Assembly (NCBI GenBank): GCA_963831235.1
Contig: CAWHPS010000033.1
Coordinates: forward strand, 62,001 to 126,000
Direction of reading: 5' to 3'
Length of the DNA stretch: 64,000 nucleotides
Source of the DNA: CAWHPS01 sp963831235
GTDB taxonomy: Bacteria > Fibrobacterota > OXYB2-FULL-49-7 > JAEUSG01
Positions 18,029 through 26,507 of the stretch are shown piece after piece. Positions within the stretch are counted from its first letter, which is position 1. Each line of letters starts with the position of its first letter. Position numbers and translations under genes: made by a program. Under the pieces are notes generated by a model. That model did not search any database. It was not told the DNA's origin and was given only the letters and a program-made list of their open reading frames with translations.

Positions 18029-20488
18029 TTACTTTTCTTCAAGTTCTTTGAGCTGTTGTTGCAGGTTTTCCATCTGGTTTTCAAGCTGCTTTGACTTTTC
18101 CTGTGTACCTTCAATTATTTTATTTTTCTTTTCCGCATCTATCAAATGAAGAGTGGTCGCAAGAGCGTATTCAGCGTCCTTTTTACGTTTGACCGCATCC
18201 TTCTTGAAATTAAACTGGGCCTCGGCCTCAAGCTTGAAAATTGCATAATCACGGAGCTCCTGATCAAACTTGTTCCATTCAGGCGTCATCTGATTTTTCT
18301 GCTCTTCCAGTACCGGAGAAGGCTTACGCAACGCCACAGAAAGTGCTTTCTTCTGGAAATCCATGTATGTGTTCATGATTTCCTGGTTTTGGACTGTTCT
18401 TGTATCGTATTCTGTGCGTGATAGATACTTTGCATCACATAATTCTATTGTCTTTTTATAGGCATCAACCGCTTTTTGATAATTCTTTAGCAGGGTGTGG
18501 GCATAACCCATCACAAGATAAGCCTCGGCGAGAAGATAGGATTTGGGTCTTGAGCTTATTAGAACGTCTGTTGTCTTTATGGCTTGCATGTATGATTGAT
18601 CCACACCGCCACGCACCATGGTCCAGGCGAGTCCCAAAAGCGCTTCATCGTAAGCACGGCTCTCGACAGGTACCTGCCTGAAAAGACCATAAGCATTTTT
18701 TAGATCGCCTTTTTCGTATAGAATATAACCTAATTTGACGTAGGCCATTTCTCGGAGACTCTTTTCTGAAACGGTCCGTACGCTATCTATATTGACGATA
18801 TTGTTAAGATGCTCCTCTGCCTCATCATAATTTTTGCGGCGGACCTTGAGCATGGCAAGGGTGTACTGAGCATATAGGTAATTCTCGTTACCCTTATCAA
18901 TGGGCGAGAGGGTGTTTATGGCGCTTTCGAAATCCTGTTTGTTATAGTAAATCTGGCCCGCAACATAATCCGCATCCGGGGCAACATCGCTGTCGCGGTA
19001 AAGGTTCATTATGAAACCGTAGTTTTTAAGAGCACTTTCATAATTCTGGGTTTTGTAGTCAAGGTTCTGGAGCTGGAAAATAAATTTTGGCCGGAAATCA
19101 GATGTAGTGTATTTCTTGAGTCCCCTTGTATATGTTTCGCGCGCAACATCAAACATGTGCATATATTCATAGGATTTGCCCATGTAAAAAGTCGCGATGT
19201 CGACCTTTGAAAAAGAGGGCCATTTGGCAATGACTTTGCCAAAAGCAAAACTTGCGAGCCAGTATTTCTTGGCCAGATAAAGGCGCATGGCCTCGTTAAA
19301 ATCGTTCTGCGGCTCCTTTACAAGTTGGCGGTACCAACGCTCCGATACGGCTTCCTCGCGGGTAGGACCGAAACGGAACGAGAAACGGAATATATGCGCG
19401 TATTTCATGGAGCTTGTAAGGGAATCTTCTGTTGAAATGCCGAAGTCATAATCAAGCTGAACCCTTTTCAGCACATTGATGTTTTTCCAATTAAGGGATA
19501 TGCCGAAAGGCACAACACCATCTGTATTTATGCCCGAACGAATACCAAAGAACTTGAATGGGAACCATTTGGCGTGAAGGCCATATACCACGCTTATCCC
19601 TTTGATTTTGTCCACTTTATTATCCCAGGCCTTTTTCAGGCTCACATAGGCCGGATCGTTTTGATTGAGTGAAACAACATTTTCCGGATCACCGAAATTT
19701 TTGGCCTCGGTTAAAAGATCCATGATTGCGCAGTTGAAAGAGAGTTCAAATCGCTCAAGGAACGCTCGATAGTATTCGTTATACCAATGGGCCTGCAGAT
19801 GTATATTAAAAGGATATTTGTTGAACTCCTGTCCTGAGGGTCTGGCGAAATCTATATAATAGATGTTCTGAAGGTTAAGGCCAAAACTGACATGGCCTAA
19901 AAGATAGTCTTCAAGCGGATGGAGGCGCATGCCAAGATCAAGGGTCGCACCCCAATCACTTTCCTGTTCAACCTGCGGTATGATCATGGTTGCGTTTGTT
20001 CCAAGAGATAGGAAGGGAAGAAGCTTATAAGCATAAGATCCCTGAAGAACATATTCAGCCGCTTGAATGTATTGACCTTGTATTACCTCGCCCTTTGCAT
20101 TAGTCTTTGGAACATTTGTGAGACCCATCTGCAGAATCGACATGCCCGCTGTGTGGTCAAGACCGAACGGTACGGCAATTGAGCCATATTTCGGGTTCCA
20201 GACAATTCCCCACTTCTTGGCACCAACCGTAAGTTCGGTTTGATCGATTCCAGTTATAAGGGCCGGATTAAGATATGCCGCTGAAAAATCGGAAAAATTG
20301 GTAAGAATATCTGTTGTAAGAATAAGTCCGGGAATACCGCCTGCCCCTGTACCAACCAAACCCTGTGTTGGCTGGACGGAAAGAAGGATGACCCCTGCGA
20401 AAATAAAGGCCGTACTGATTACTGAAAGTTTATTCGTTAAGGATTTCAAACTGCACACTCCATTTTGAAAGTCCACTTTATTCTTCAT
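18029..20488 (-). CDS. PorV-like outer-membrane barrel fused to TPR repeats
   Basis: An 819-residue protein. After an N-terminal signal (hydrophobic stretch about 25-45), residues about 50-400 look like a PorV/PorQ-like barrel: NFSDFSAAYLNPALITG near the start, alternating beta pattern, and FRFSFRFGPTREEA at the end. Residues about 400-740 form TPR repeats (YGFIMNLYRDSDVAPDADYVAGQIYYNK and so on). The last 75 residues are a coiled coil (SKQLENQMENLQQQLKELEE). A barrel with a large helical periplasmic extension would tie the outer membrane to periplasmic partners. The start has AAAGGGATA upstream. The stop lies 18 bases before the preferred start of the giant TPR gene. Confidence 0.72.
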   Translation of the reverse strand: MKNKVDFQNGVCSLKSLTNKLSVISTAFIFAGVILLSVQPTQGLVGTGAGGIPGLILTTDILTNFSDFSAAYLNPALITGIDQTELTVGAKKWGIVWNPKYGSIAVPFGLDHTAGMSILQMGLTNVPKTNAKGEVIQGQYIQAAEYVLQGSYAYKLLPFLSLGTNATMIIPQVEQESDWGATLDLGMRLHPLEDYLLGHVSFGLNLQNIYYIDFARPSGQEFNKYPFNIHLQAHWYNEYYRAFLERFELSFNCAIMDLLTEAKNFGDPENVVSLNQNDPAYVSLKKAWDNKVDKIKGISVVYGLHAKWFPFKFFGIRSGINTDGVVPFGISLNWKNINVLKRVQLDYDFGISTEDSLTSSMKYAHIFRFSFRFGPTREEAVSERWYRQLVKEPQNDFNEAMRLYLAKKYWLASFAFGKVIAKWPSFSKVDIATFYMGKSYEYMHMFDVARETYTRGLKKYTTSDFRPKFIFQLQNLDYKTQNYESALKNYGFIMNLYRDSDVAPDADYVAGQIYYNKQDFESAINTLSPIDKGNENYLYAQYTLAMLKVRRKNYDEAEEHLNNIVNIDSVRTVSEKSLREMAYVKLGYILYEKGDLKNAYGLFRQVPVESRAYDEALLGLAWTMVRGGVDQSYMQAIKTTDVLISSRPKSYLLAEAYLVMGYAHTLLKNYQKAVDAYKKTIELCDAKYLSRTEYDTRTVQNQEIMNTYMDFQKKALSVALRKPSPVLEEQKNQMTPEWNKFDQELRDYAIFKLEAEAQFNFKKDAVKRKKDAEYALATTLHLIDAEKKNKIIEGTQEKSKQLENQMENLQQQLKELEEK

Positions 20489-20527
20489 AAATATCCCTTT
20501 TTCCGGGATGGAATGTTTTTACAATTA

Positions 20528-22030
20528 TCAGTTTATGCGGACGAATTCGATCCGCCTGTTCTTTTCACGGCCCTTTGCAGTCCGGTTGCTGCCGAGGGGC
20601 TCGCTTTCACCCATGCCTTTTACCTTGAGCCTGTCTGCTGAAATACCCCTGTTGACAAGATAGTCCTTTACGGACTGCGCCCTTTCCTGGGATAAGATAA
20701 GATTGGCCCTGGCCGCTCCGACATTGTCTGTGTGTCCTCGGATTTCAACCTTGACATTCGGGAAGGCTTCGAGTGAATTATATACCTTGTCCAGAACAGA
20801 AAAGGATTCGTCGAGAAGTTCCGAGCTGCCGGTACGGAAATTGATTCCTTCAAGCACCAGGTTCTGCTTTATTTCCATGGGCTTTCCGCCGTCAGGGCAA
20901 CCATCCTGGTCTTTATAACCTTCGAAATCTTCAGGTTCATTGGGGCAGGCATCCTGCGCATCAAGGATACCGTCTCCGTCGTTATCGGGATCAGGGCAGC
21001 CGTCTTCATCCTGAAAACCGTCCTTATCCTCCGGCTCATTGGGGCATTTGTCTTTGCTATCGTATATTCCATCGTTATCATTGTCGTAATCAGGACACCC
21101 GTCCTGGTCCTGGAAGCCGTCGATATCCTCCGGGATTTCAGGGCACTGGTCCATATCGTCGGGAATGCCGTCGTTGTCTTTGTCGACTGACACGGTTTGT
21201 TTCATTTGAGCGGAAAGAAGACCCACATCAATCCCGTTCTCGCCGCTTTTTAGCATTGGCGAAACAGGCTTACAATAATAATTGAAGAGGGGGATGGATG
21301 CACTTGGATCCTTGAACATTGGTAACTTGTGCATATTGGTCTTGTTTTCAATTGCAAAGTAGCTGGTGCCTGAAAGAAAATTCTGAAAGAAGTTGTTGAA
21401 CACTATGCGAGTGCGCTTTGCACTACGATCACAGAATATGCCATACTCGTCGTTACCCATAAGGATATTATTACGAATCAGCACTTGTGTGGCATTGGCG
21501 CAGTGAATACCATTGTACCCATTTTCTATGATGACGTTATTTTCGATCTGTGTGTCGATGGCCTTGACTGACTGGAGGAATATACCGGACCAGCGGTTCC
21601 TCATTATTATATTGTTGGTTATCAGGGGCAGACCCATTATGGCCATAATCCCGGAACCTTTATTATCAATTATAATGTTATTTTGAATGGTTGGCGCTGT
21701 TGCCTTGCAGAGTATTCCTATGCGGCCATTGCGAATCGTAAAGTTTTCTATCACTCCTTTGTCAGCGCCAAGAACAACGGCTTCGCCCTTTCTACGGCCG
21801 TTTATGATGGTGGTCTTCTGGTTTTCACCATGAATCACCACTTCATCCACCATGGCGATATTCTCGTAATAAATACCCTTGCCCACAAAAACAGTATCAC
21901 CGGGCTGGGCTTTTAGAAGCGCCTCGTAGATGGAACGGAACTGCTGGGGAACTTTCAGTACCGCACCGAAAGACACAAAGCAGAACAGGAGAACAAAACT
22001 TGAAACCAGGTTTTTTTTATGTTCATCCAT
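20528..22030 (-). CDS. Beta-helix / TSP3 / OmpA-domain surface or cell-wall-anchored protein
   Basis: A 500-residue protein with three parts. After a signal (about 7-22), residues about 25-270 are a right-handed parallel beta-helix of the NosD/pectate-lyase type, with repeated I-x-N-N-I-I turns (TIQNNIIIDNKGSGI, LITNNIIMRNRWSGI). Residues about 285-385 are thrombospondin type-3 calcium repeats (DNDGIPDDMDQCP and three similar, each with EPED-x-DG). Residues about 390-500 are an OmpA/Pal peptidoglycan-binding domain with VEIRGHTDNVGAARANLILSQ. OmpA plus TSP3 is common in the FCB group; a beta-helix in front is unusual. It is the first gene of the operon, behind a strong promoter, and probably anchors the complex to the wall. 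Confidence 0.85.
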   Translation of the reverse strand: MDEHKKNLVSSFVLLFCFVSFGAVLKVPQQFRSIYEALLKAQPGDTVFVGKGIYYENIAMVDEVVIHGENQKTTIINGRRKGEAVVLGADKGVIENFTIRNGRIGILCKATAPTIQNNIIIDNKGSGIMAIMGLPLITNNIIMRNRWSGIFLQSVKAIDTQIENNVIIENGYNGIHCANATQVLIRNNILMGNDEYGIFCDRSAKRTRIVFNNFFQNFLSGTSYFAIENKTNMHKLPMFKDPSASIPLFNYYCKPVSPMLKSGENGIDVGLLSAQMKQTVSVDKDNDGIPDDMDQCPEIPEDIDGFQDQDGCPDYDNDNDGIYDSKDKCPNEPEDKDGFQDEDGCPDPDNDGDGILDAQDACPNEPEDFEGYKDQDGCPDGGKPMEIKQNLVLEGINFRTGSSELLDESFSVLDKVYNSLEAFPNVKVEIRGHTDNVGAARANLILSQERAQSVKDYLVNRGISADRLKVKGMGESEPLGSNRTAKGREKNRRIEFVRIN

Positions 22031-22099
22031 AAGAATTTAAAGGGTTAAATCCTTGAATCGACATAATGGAGCCGCCACTATATCGCTATAATTGGTTTT

Positions 22100-22128
22100 A
22101 ATATAACACTTTTTTTAAAGCCAGTCAA
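22100..22128 (-). promoter_or_regulatory. Sigma70-like promoter of the envelope-machine operon
   Basis: On the minus strand TTGACT (22128-22123), a 17-base spacer and TATATT (22105-22100). The predicted start of transcription is near 22093, about 60 bases before the first gene of the operon. Both boxes are close to consensus. The same TATATT box with a 17-base spacer recurs at two other promoters in the window. Confidence 0.7.
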
Positions 22129-22213
22129 GAAATTGAGTACAATTTAAAAAAATATTTTTATTACCTCCGCATTCTCAGGAAATTTATCTTTACTAATATT
22201 CAGGCATCGAGCA

Positions 22214-22368
22214 TTATAAGTTAAAAGTTATAGAGTTAAAAGTTGAGAGTGAAGACTTGAATGCTAAAGCAATTAAGTGATGGAAAAAATCGTTTCGTTA
22301 AACATCCAAAGGAAATAAAGATACTTGATAACTTTTAAATATTAACTTTTAACTATTAACTCTTCCCC
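22214..22368. repeat. AT-rich inverted heptamer-like repeats in the 22.0-22.4 kb gap
   Basis: The 347-base gap between the divergent operons holds two arms of AGTTAAA-type repeats. The left arm (22217-22245) reads AAGTTAAAAGTTATAGAGTT and onwards. The right arm (22326-22362) is its approximate inverse complement, with TTTTAAATATTAACTTTTAA. The arms are about 80 bases apart and could pair imperfectly. Short AGTTAAA-like repeats are known between genes in several phyla. No gene is seen here. The rest of the gap holds the minus-strand promoter and an A/T-rich stretch. Confidence 0.5.
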
Positions 22369-22377
22369 AAGGCAATC

Positions 22378-23031
22378 ATGATTGATATAATAAAATTCGC
22401 CATTGATTTTGTGTTGCATCTTGATTCGAACCTATTGATACTTGTGACCCAGTATGGCACTTATATTTATTTAATCCTCTTTATTGTAATTTTCGCTGAG
22501 ACTGGGCTTGTTGCCACACCCATACTTCCAGGAGATTCTCTTCTTTTTGCAGCAGGTGCTGTTGCGGCAACAGGTGCACTTGATCCTCATCTATTGGTTT
22601 TGCTTCTTATTCTGGCACCTTTGTGTGGGGACAATGTCAACTATTGGATAGGTTTTTGGCTTGGCCCCAAGGTATTCAGTAGACCGAAATCAATTCTTTT
22701 TAACCCGGCCCACCTCAACAGGACCCATGCATTTTATGAAAAATACGGGACTAAAATGATAATAATCGCCCGCTTCCTTCCTATAATACGTACATTTGCT
22801 CCTTTTGTGGCTGGTATCGGCCGCATGCGTTATCTGAAATTCCTTTCATTCAGTGTGATAGGTGCGATACTCTGGGTCCCGACATTTGTTTACTGCGGAT
22901 ATTTCTTTGGTAATATCCCGATTGTGAAAAAGAACTTTACACTGGTCATTTTCGGGATTATTTTCGTTTCGCTTATCCCAGCGTTCAGGGAGCTTATCTA
23001 TAAAAAATATGTACGGAAAAAAGAGGGATAA
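22378..23031 (+). CDS. DedA-family membrane protein
   Basis: A 217-residue inner-membrane protein of the DedA/SNARE-associated family, now linked to lipid-carrier (undecaprenyl phosphate or phospholipid) flipping. Several hydrophobic segments are visible, plus the family motifs ETGLVATPILPGDSLLFAAG (about 41-60), GDNVNYWIGFWLGPKVF (about 88) and ARFLPIIRTFAPFVAG (about 134-149, with the conserved Arg residues). It is the first plus-strand gene after the divergent gap. Uptake of recycled undecaprenyl phosphate would fit the nearby uppS, but that is inference. Confidence 0.9.
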   Translation: MIDIIKFAIDFVLHLDSNLLILVTQYGTYIYLILFIVIFAETGLVATPILPGDSLLFAAGAVAATGALDPHLLVLLLILAPLCGDNVNYWIGFWLGPKVFSRPKSILFNPAHLNRTHAFYEKYGTKMIIIARFLPIIRTFAPFVAGIGRMRYLKFLSFSVIGAILWVPTFVYCGYFFGNIPIVKKNFTLVIFGIIFVSLIPAFRELIYKKYVRKKEG

Positions 23032-23174
23032 AAGAAGTCAAGCTTGGCGTATGGATAATCCTGTTTCTTTAAAAACATCGTGATTCTGTTTTATCTTCAT
23101 CCGTACCGTTCCAAAATTATTATATTAAGTCCTGATAAATGTAATGCAATATTTAAAATAATCGGAGGAAACAT

Positions 23175-23732
23175 ATGAGTGAACAGACAATCAAAGACTG
23201 CGAAGCGCGTATGAAGAAATCCCTTGATGCGACGCGAAATGACCTTTCGGCACAGCGCACAGGCCGTGCCAATCCAGCCGTACTCGATAATATCAAGGTG
23301 GATTATTACGGCCAGATGACCCCGCTTAACCAGGTCGGTAACATAACAGTTCCCGAGCCACGGCAGATTGTCATCCACCCGTGGGACAAGAGCATGTGCG
23401 GCCCGATAGAGAAGGCGGTACTTGAAGCCAATATAGGCCTCACCCCCCAGAACAATGGTAATCTCGTGCGACTGCCTATCCCTGAGCTTTCAGAAGAGCG
23501 CAGGAAAGATATTGTCAAGCAATGCAAGAAGATCGCCGAAGACGGAAGGGTCGCCATACGAAACATACGTCGTGATTCAAACGAAACAATAAAAAACGAG
23601 GAAAAAGGGAAAAAAATAACTGAAGACGAAAGCAAAAAACAGCAGGAAAGAATACAAAAGCTTACAGACGCCACAATAAAACAGCTTGACGATCTGCTTT
23701 TAAAAAAGGAAAAAGAGGTCATGGAGGTTTGA
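23175..23732 (+). CDS. frr: Ribosome recycling factor
   Basis: A 185-residue protein matching Frr along its full length. It separates the 70S ribosome together with EF-G after termination. Family patterns include LSAQRTGRANPAVLDNIKVDYYG (about 25-47), GNITVPEPRQIVIHPWD and the C-terminal helix with LLLKKEKEVMEV. The start has GGAGG five bases ahead of CATATG. It heads the conserved frr-uppS-cdsA-dxr-rseP block; the usual pyrH upstream is absent here. Confidence 0.96.
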   Translation: MSEQTIKDCEARMKKSLDATRNDLSAQRTGRANPAVLDNIKVDYYGQMTPLNQVGNITVPEPRQIVIHPWDKSMCGPIEKAVLEANIGLTPQNNGNLVRLPIPELSEERRKDIVKQCKKIAEDGRVAIRNIRRDSNETIKNEEKGKKITEDESKKQQERIQKLTDATIKQLDDLLLKKEKEVMEV

Positions 23733-23762
23733 TTCAATCCAGAGAGCCTGTTTTTAAAATAT

Positions 23763-24497
23763 ATGCCTGAACCACAAATCATTGATCCAGCACATGTTCC
23801 CGCCCACATAGCCATAATAATGGACGGCAACGGACGATGGGCACAAAAGAGGGGCCTGCCACGCACATTCGGGCATAGGGCAGGGACTGATGCTGTACGA
23901 CGCATTGTCAGGGCGTGTGGGGATTTGAAGGTCAAAATACTTACGGTATATGTTTTCTCTTATGAAAACTGGAAGAGGCCCTCACTTGAAGTTTCGGCCC
24001 TGATGCATCTTCTTATAGAAATGGTCAAAAAAGAAATCAACGACCTCAATAAGAACAATGTGCGTCTAAATTCCATCGGCGACCTGACAATGCTGCCGGG
24101 TAAAACCCGCGAAGTACTTCAAAAGGGAATTGCCGACACCTCTTGCAATACAGGGCTTATGCTAAATCTGGCTTTAAGCTACAGCGGCCGTAACGAGATT
24201 GTCCAGGCAGTAAGGCTTGCTGCACAGGACATTGCAAGCGGAAAACTTGCTCCAAAGGATCTTACCGAGGAAAAGCTCTCTGACTATCTCTACACAAAGG
24301 GAATGCCTGATCCGGATCTCATGATACGTACAGGCGGTGATTTGAGGATCTCAAATTTCCTCCTATGGCAGCTCGCCTATACCGAACTTTTTATTACCGA
24401 CACATTATGGCCTGATTTTGACAGAACCCATCTTGAAGAGGCCATAATCTCATATCAGAGCCGTGAGCGCCGTTTTGGGCTTGTAAAGGAAACCTGA
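23763..24497 (+). CDS. uppS: Isoprenyl transferase (undecaprenyl diphosphate synthase)
   Basis: A 244-residue cis-prenyltransferase that adds isopentenyl units to farnesyl diphosphate to make the C55 carrier for wall and surface polymers. The substrate-binding motif IMDGNGRWAQKRG is at about residues 19-31 (catalytic Asp of MDGNGRW). The second conserved block RTGGDLRISNFLLWQLAYTE is at about 193-212. Length is normal. It ends on the start of cdsA with a one-base overlap, so the genes are coupled. Confidence 0.96.
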   Translation: MPEPQIIDPAHVPAHIAIIMDGNGRWAQKRGLPRTFGHRAGTDAVRRIVRACGDLKVKILTVYVFSYENWKRPSLEVSALMHLLIEMVKKEINDLNKNNVRLNSIGDLTMLPGKTREVLQKGIADTSCNTGLMLNLALSYSGRNEIVQAVRLAAQDIASGKLAPKDLTEEKLSDYLYTKGMPDPDLMIRTGGDLRISNFLLWQLAYTELFITDTLWPDFDRTHLEEAIISYQSRERRFGLVKET

Positions 24498-25351
24498 TGT
24501 CAAACATCATAAAACGTCTCTTGTTTGCGGCCATAGCCATACCTCTCACAATTCTTGCGGTATTAAAGGGCGGCTACCTGTTTCGAATATTCCTGTCGGT
24601 TATATTGGTCGGGGGTGGCATTGAGTTCTACAGAATGACAAAAGAAAAAGGATATACGCTTTTTCTTCCGGCAACCATTATCGGAATACTTCTTTTTTGT
24701 TTCCGCTCCACCTATGCTCTTGAAAAAACTGAAGAACCTCTTTTTTTTCCAATATTATTTGTAGTCATGTTCGTCCTCATTGTGGTCGAGGTTTTCCGGG
24801 CAGATCCGGAAAAGGCCCTTATACGAACAGGTTACACGCTTTTGTCCATTTTCTACATCGGTTTTTTGGGTTCCTATCTTTTCATTATTGCTGATCAGGA
24901 TACTTTCTCAATGCTTACTGTCATCTCATCTGTACATCCGAAAATAAACGGCGCACTTTTAATCGTGTTGTTTTTTACTGTCTGGGGTAGCGACACTTTC
25001 GCTTTCTTTTTCGGCAAACTTATAGGCGGCCCGCTACTGCTTCCCCGTGTGAGTCCGAAAAAGACCATTGCCGGTTTATTTGGTTCTGTGTTCGGTGGAA
25101 TTCTCGGCATGTTAGCTGGTCGAACGTTATTTGATCCTTCCTTTCCATCAATTACATCTGTCATTGTCATCGGGATTCTCATCGGAATTCTAGGTCAGGC
25201 CGGAGACTTATTCGAATCCCTAATCAAAAGATCATGCGGGGTCAAGGATTCTTCCGCGCTTTTCCCAGGACACGGCGGAATACTCGATCGAATCGACGCT
25301 CTGATTTTCTGTGCGCCGATCTTTTATTATTCACTTATGTTTTTACGATAA
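24497..25351 (+). CDS. cdsA: Phosphatidate cytidylyltransferase
   Basis: A 284-residue inner-membrane enzyme making CDP-diacylglycerol from phosphatidic acid and CTP, the precursor of the main phospholipids. About eight hydrophobic segments are visible. The family signature near the C-terminus is complete: SLIKRSCGVKDSS (about 245) then PGHGGILDRIDAL (about 260), including the catalytic metal-binding Asp residues. It overlaps uppS by one base and is followed by dxr after 13 bases. Confidence 0.95.
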   Translation: MSNIIKRLLFAAIAIPLTILAVLKGGYLFRIFLSVILVGGGIEFYRMTKEKGYTLFLPATIIGILLFCFRSTYALEKTEEPLFFPILFVVMFVLIVVEVFRADPEKALIRTGYTLLSIFYIGFLGSYLFIIADQDTFSMLTVISSVHPKINGALLIVLFFTVWGSDTFAFFFGKLIGGPLLLPRVSPKKTIAGLFGSVFGGILGMLAGRTLFDPSFPSITSVIVIGILIGILGQAGDLFESLIKRSCGVKDSSALFPGHGGILDRIDALIFCAPIFYYSLMFLR

Positions 25352-25364
25352 AATTTTGGGATTT

Positions 25365-26507
25365 ATGAACATGAAAAAAGTAACCATCCTCGGATCCACA
25401 GGTTCCATAGGCGAAAACAGTCTTGCAGTCATAAGGGGAAATAAGGGTCTTTTCAGAGCCATAGGTCTTTCGACCAATGTCAACACGCAAAAGCTAAACC
25501 TGCAAATAAGTGAATTCATGCCCCGAATAGTTGTTGTTGCTGATAATAAAGGTGTTGACGAAATTGCAAAAAGAAATGGCCTTATTGTGTGGGCCGGTGC
25601 TGACAGGCTCTCAGATCTTGCACAGGATAATTCTGACATTCTTATAAACGCGCTTGTGGGTTCTGTTGGAATAAGACCTACTGTCATGGCCGCACGCAAA
25701 GGAAAGGTGATAGCCCTTGCAAACAAGGAAAGCCTTGTGGCCGCCGGAGACCTGATTAACAGTACCCTTGCTTCAAGCCACGGCAGGATAATCCCGGTTG
25801 ACAGCGAGCATTCTGCAATCTTCCAATGCCTCCTGAATACTCATCCATCTGAGGTTGAAAAGATCATTATAACCGCATCCGGCGGCCCGTTCCGGAGAAC
25901 AACAAAATCAATGCTCCGGCGCGTAACAGCAGTACAAGCCTTGAAGCACCCGACTTGGAACATGGGCGCAAAAATTACAATAGACTCAGCCACCATGATG
26001 AACAAGGGGCTTGAGGTAATCGAAGCACATTTCCTGTTTAATGTTCCATACGAAAAAATAGAGGTTGTAATACATCCTCAATCAATCGTCCATTCAATGG
26101 TGCAGTTTATTGACGGATCGGTAATGGCTCACCTCGGCCACCCCGATATGAAGATGCCTATTCAATATGCGCTGACCTTTCCTGGAAAAGCCGCTCTTTC
26201 CGGAAAGCGGCTCGATTTCTCGGAACTCGGCCATCTTTATTTCGAAAAACCTGATTTCCGTAAATTCCCTTGTCTTGAACTTGCCTACGCGGCTGGAAAA
26301 GAGGGCGGTAGCATGCCGGCTGTAATGAGCGCGGCAAACGAGATTGCTGTGGAAGGATTTCTTGCTGGCAGGCTTGGCTTTATGAAAATTCCAAAACTTG
26401 TTGAAAAAGCAATGGGGCTGCACAAAACGCTTAAAAAATATTCTCTTGAAGATATTCTTGACACAGATGTACAAACAAGAAACAGGGTGAAAACATGGGT
26501 ATATTGA
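25365..26507 (+). CDS. dxr: 1-deoxy-D-xylulose 5-phosphate reductoisomerase
   Basis: A 380-residue enzyme of the MEP isoprenoid pathway, converting DXP to 2-C-methyl-erythritol 4-phosphate with NADPH. The NADPH loop VTILGSTGSIGENSL is right at the N-terminus, followed by NKESLVAAG, ITASGGPFR and the LKHPTWNMGAKITIDSATMMNKGLE region that carries metal and substrate residues. The frame is open upstream to a GTG at 25311 inside cdsA, but the ATG at 25365 (or 25371) gives the normal N-terminus. The end overlaps rseP by 13 bases. Its presence shows the organism uses the MEP route. Confidence 0.96.
   Translation: MNMKKVTILGSTGSIGENSLAVIRGNKGLFRAIGLSTNVNTQKLNLQISEFMPRIVVVADNKGVDEIAKRNGLIVWAGADRLSDLAQDNSDILINALVGSVGIRPTVMAARKGKVIALANKESLVAAGDLINSTLASSHGRIIPVDSEHSAIFQCLLNTHPSEVEKIIITASGGPFRRTTKSMLRRVTAVQALKHPTWNMGAKITIDSATMMNKGLEVIEAHFLFNVPYEKIEVVIHPQSIVHSMVQFIDGSVMAHLGHPDMKMPIQYALTFPGKAALSGKRLDFSELGHLYFEKPDFRKFPCLELAYAAGKEGGSMPAVMSAANEIAVEGFLAGRLGFMKIPKLVEKAMGLHKTLKKYSLEDILDTDVQTRNRVKTWVY

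Noticed and set aside
20890..21180. Near-identical DNA repeats within the OmpA-domain gene as a mobile repeat
   Set aside because: They encode thrombospondin type-3 repeats and stay in frame; a protein-level repeat.
25311..25364. N-terminal extension of dxr from a GTG inside cdsA
   Set aside because: It lies within the cdsA end and the family N-terminus (KKVTILGSTGSIG) begins at the ATG at 25365 or 25371.
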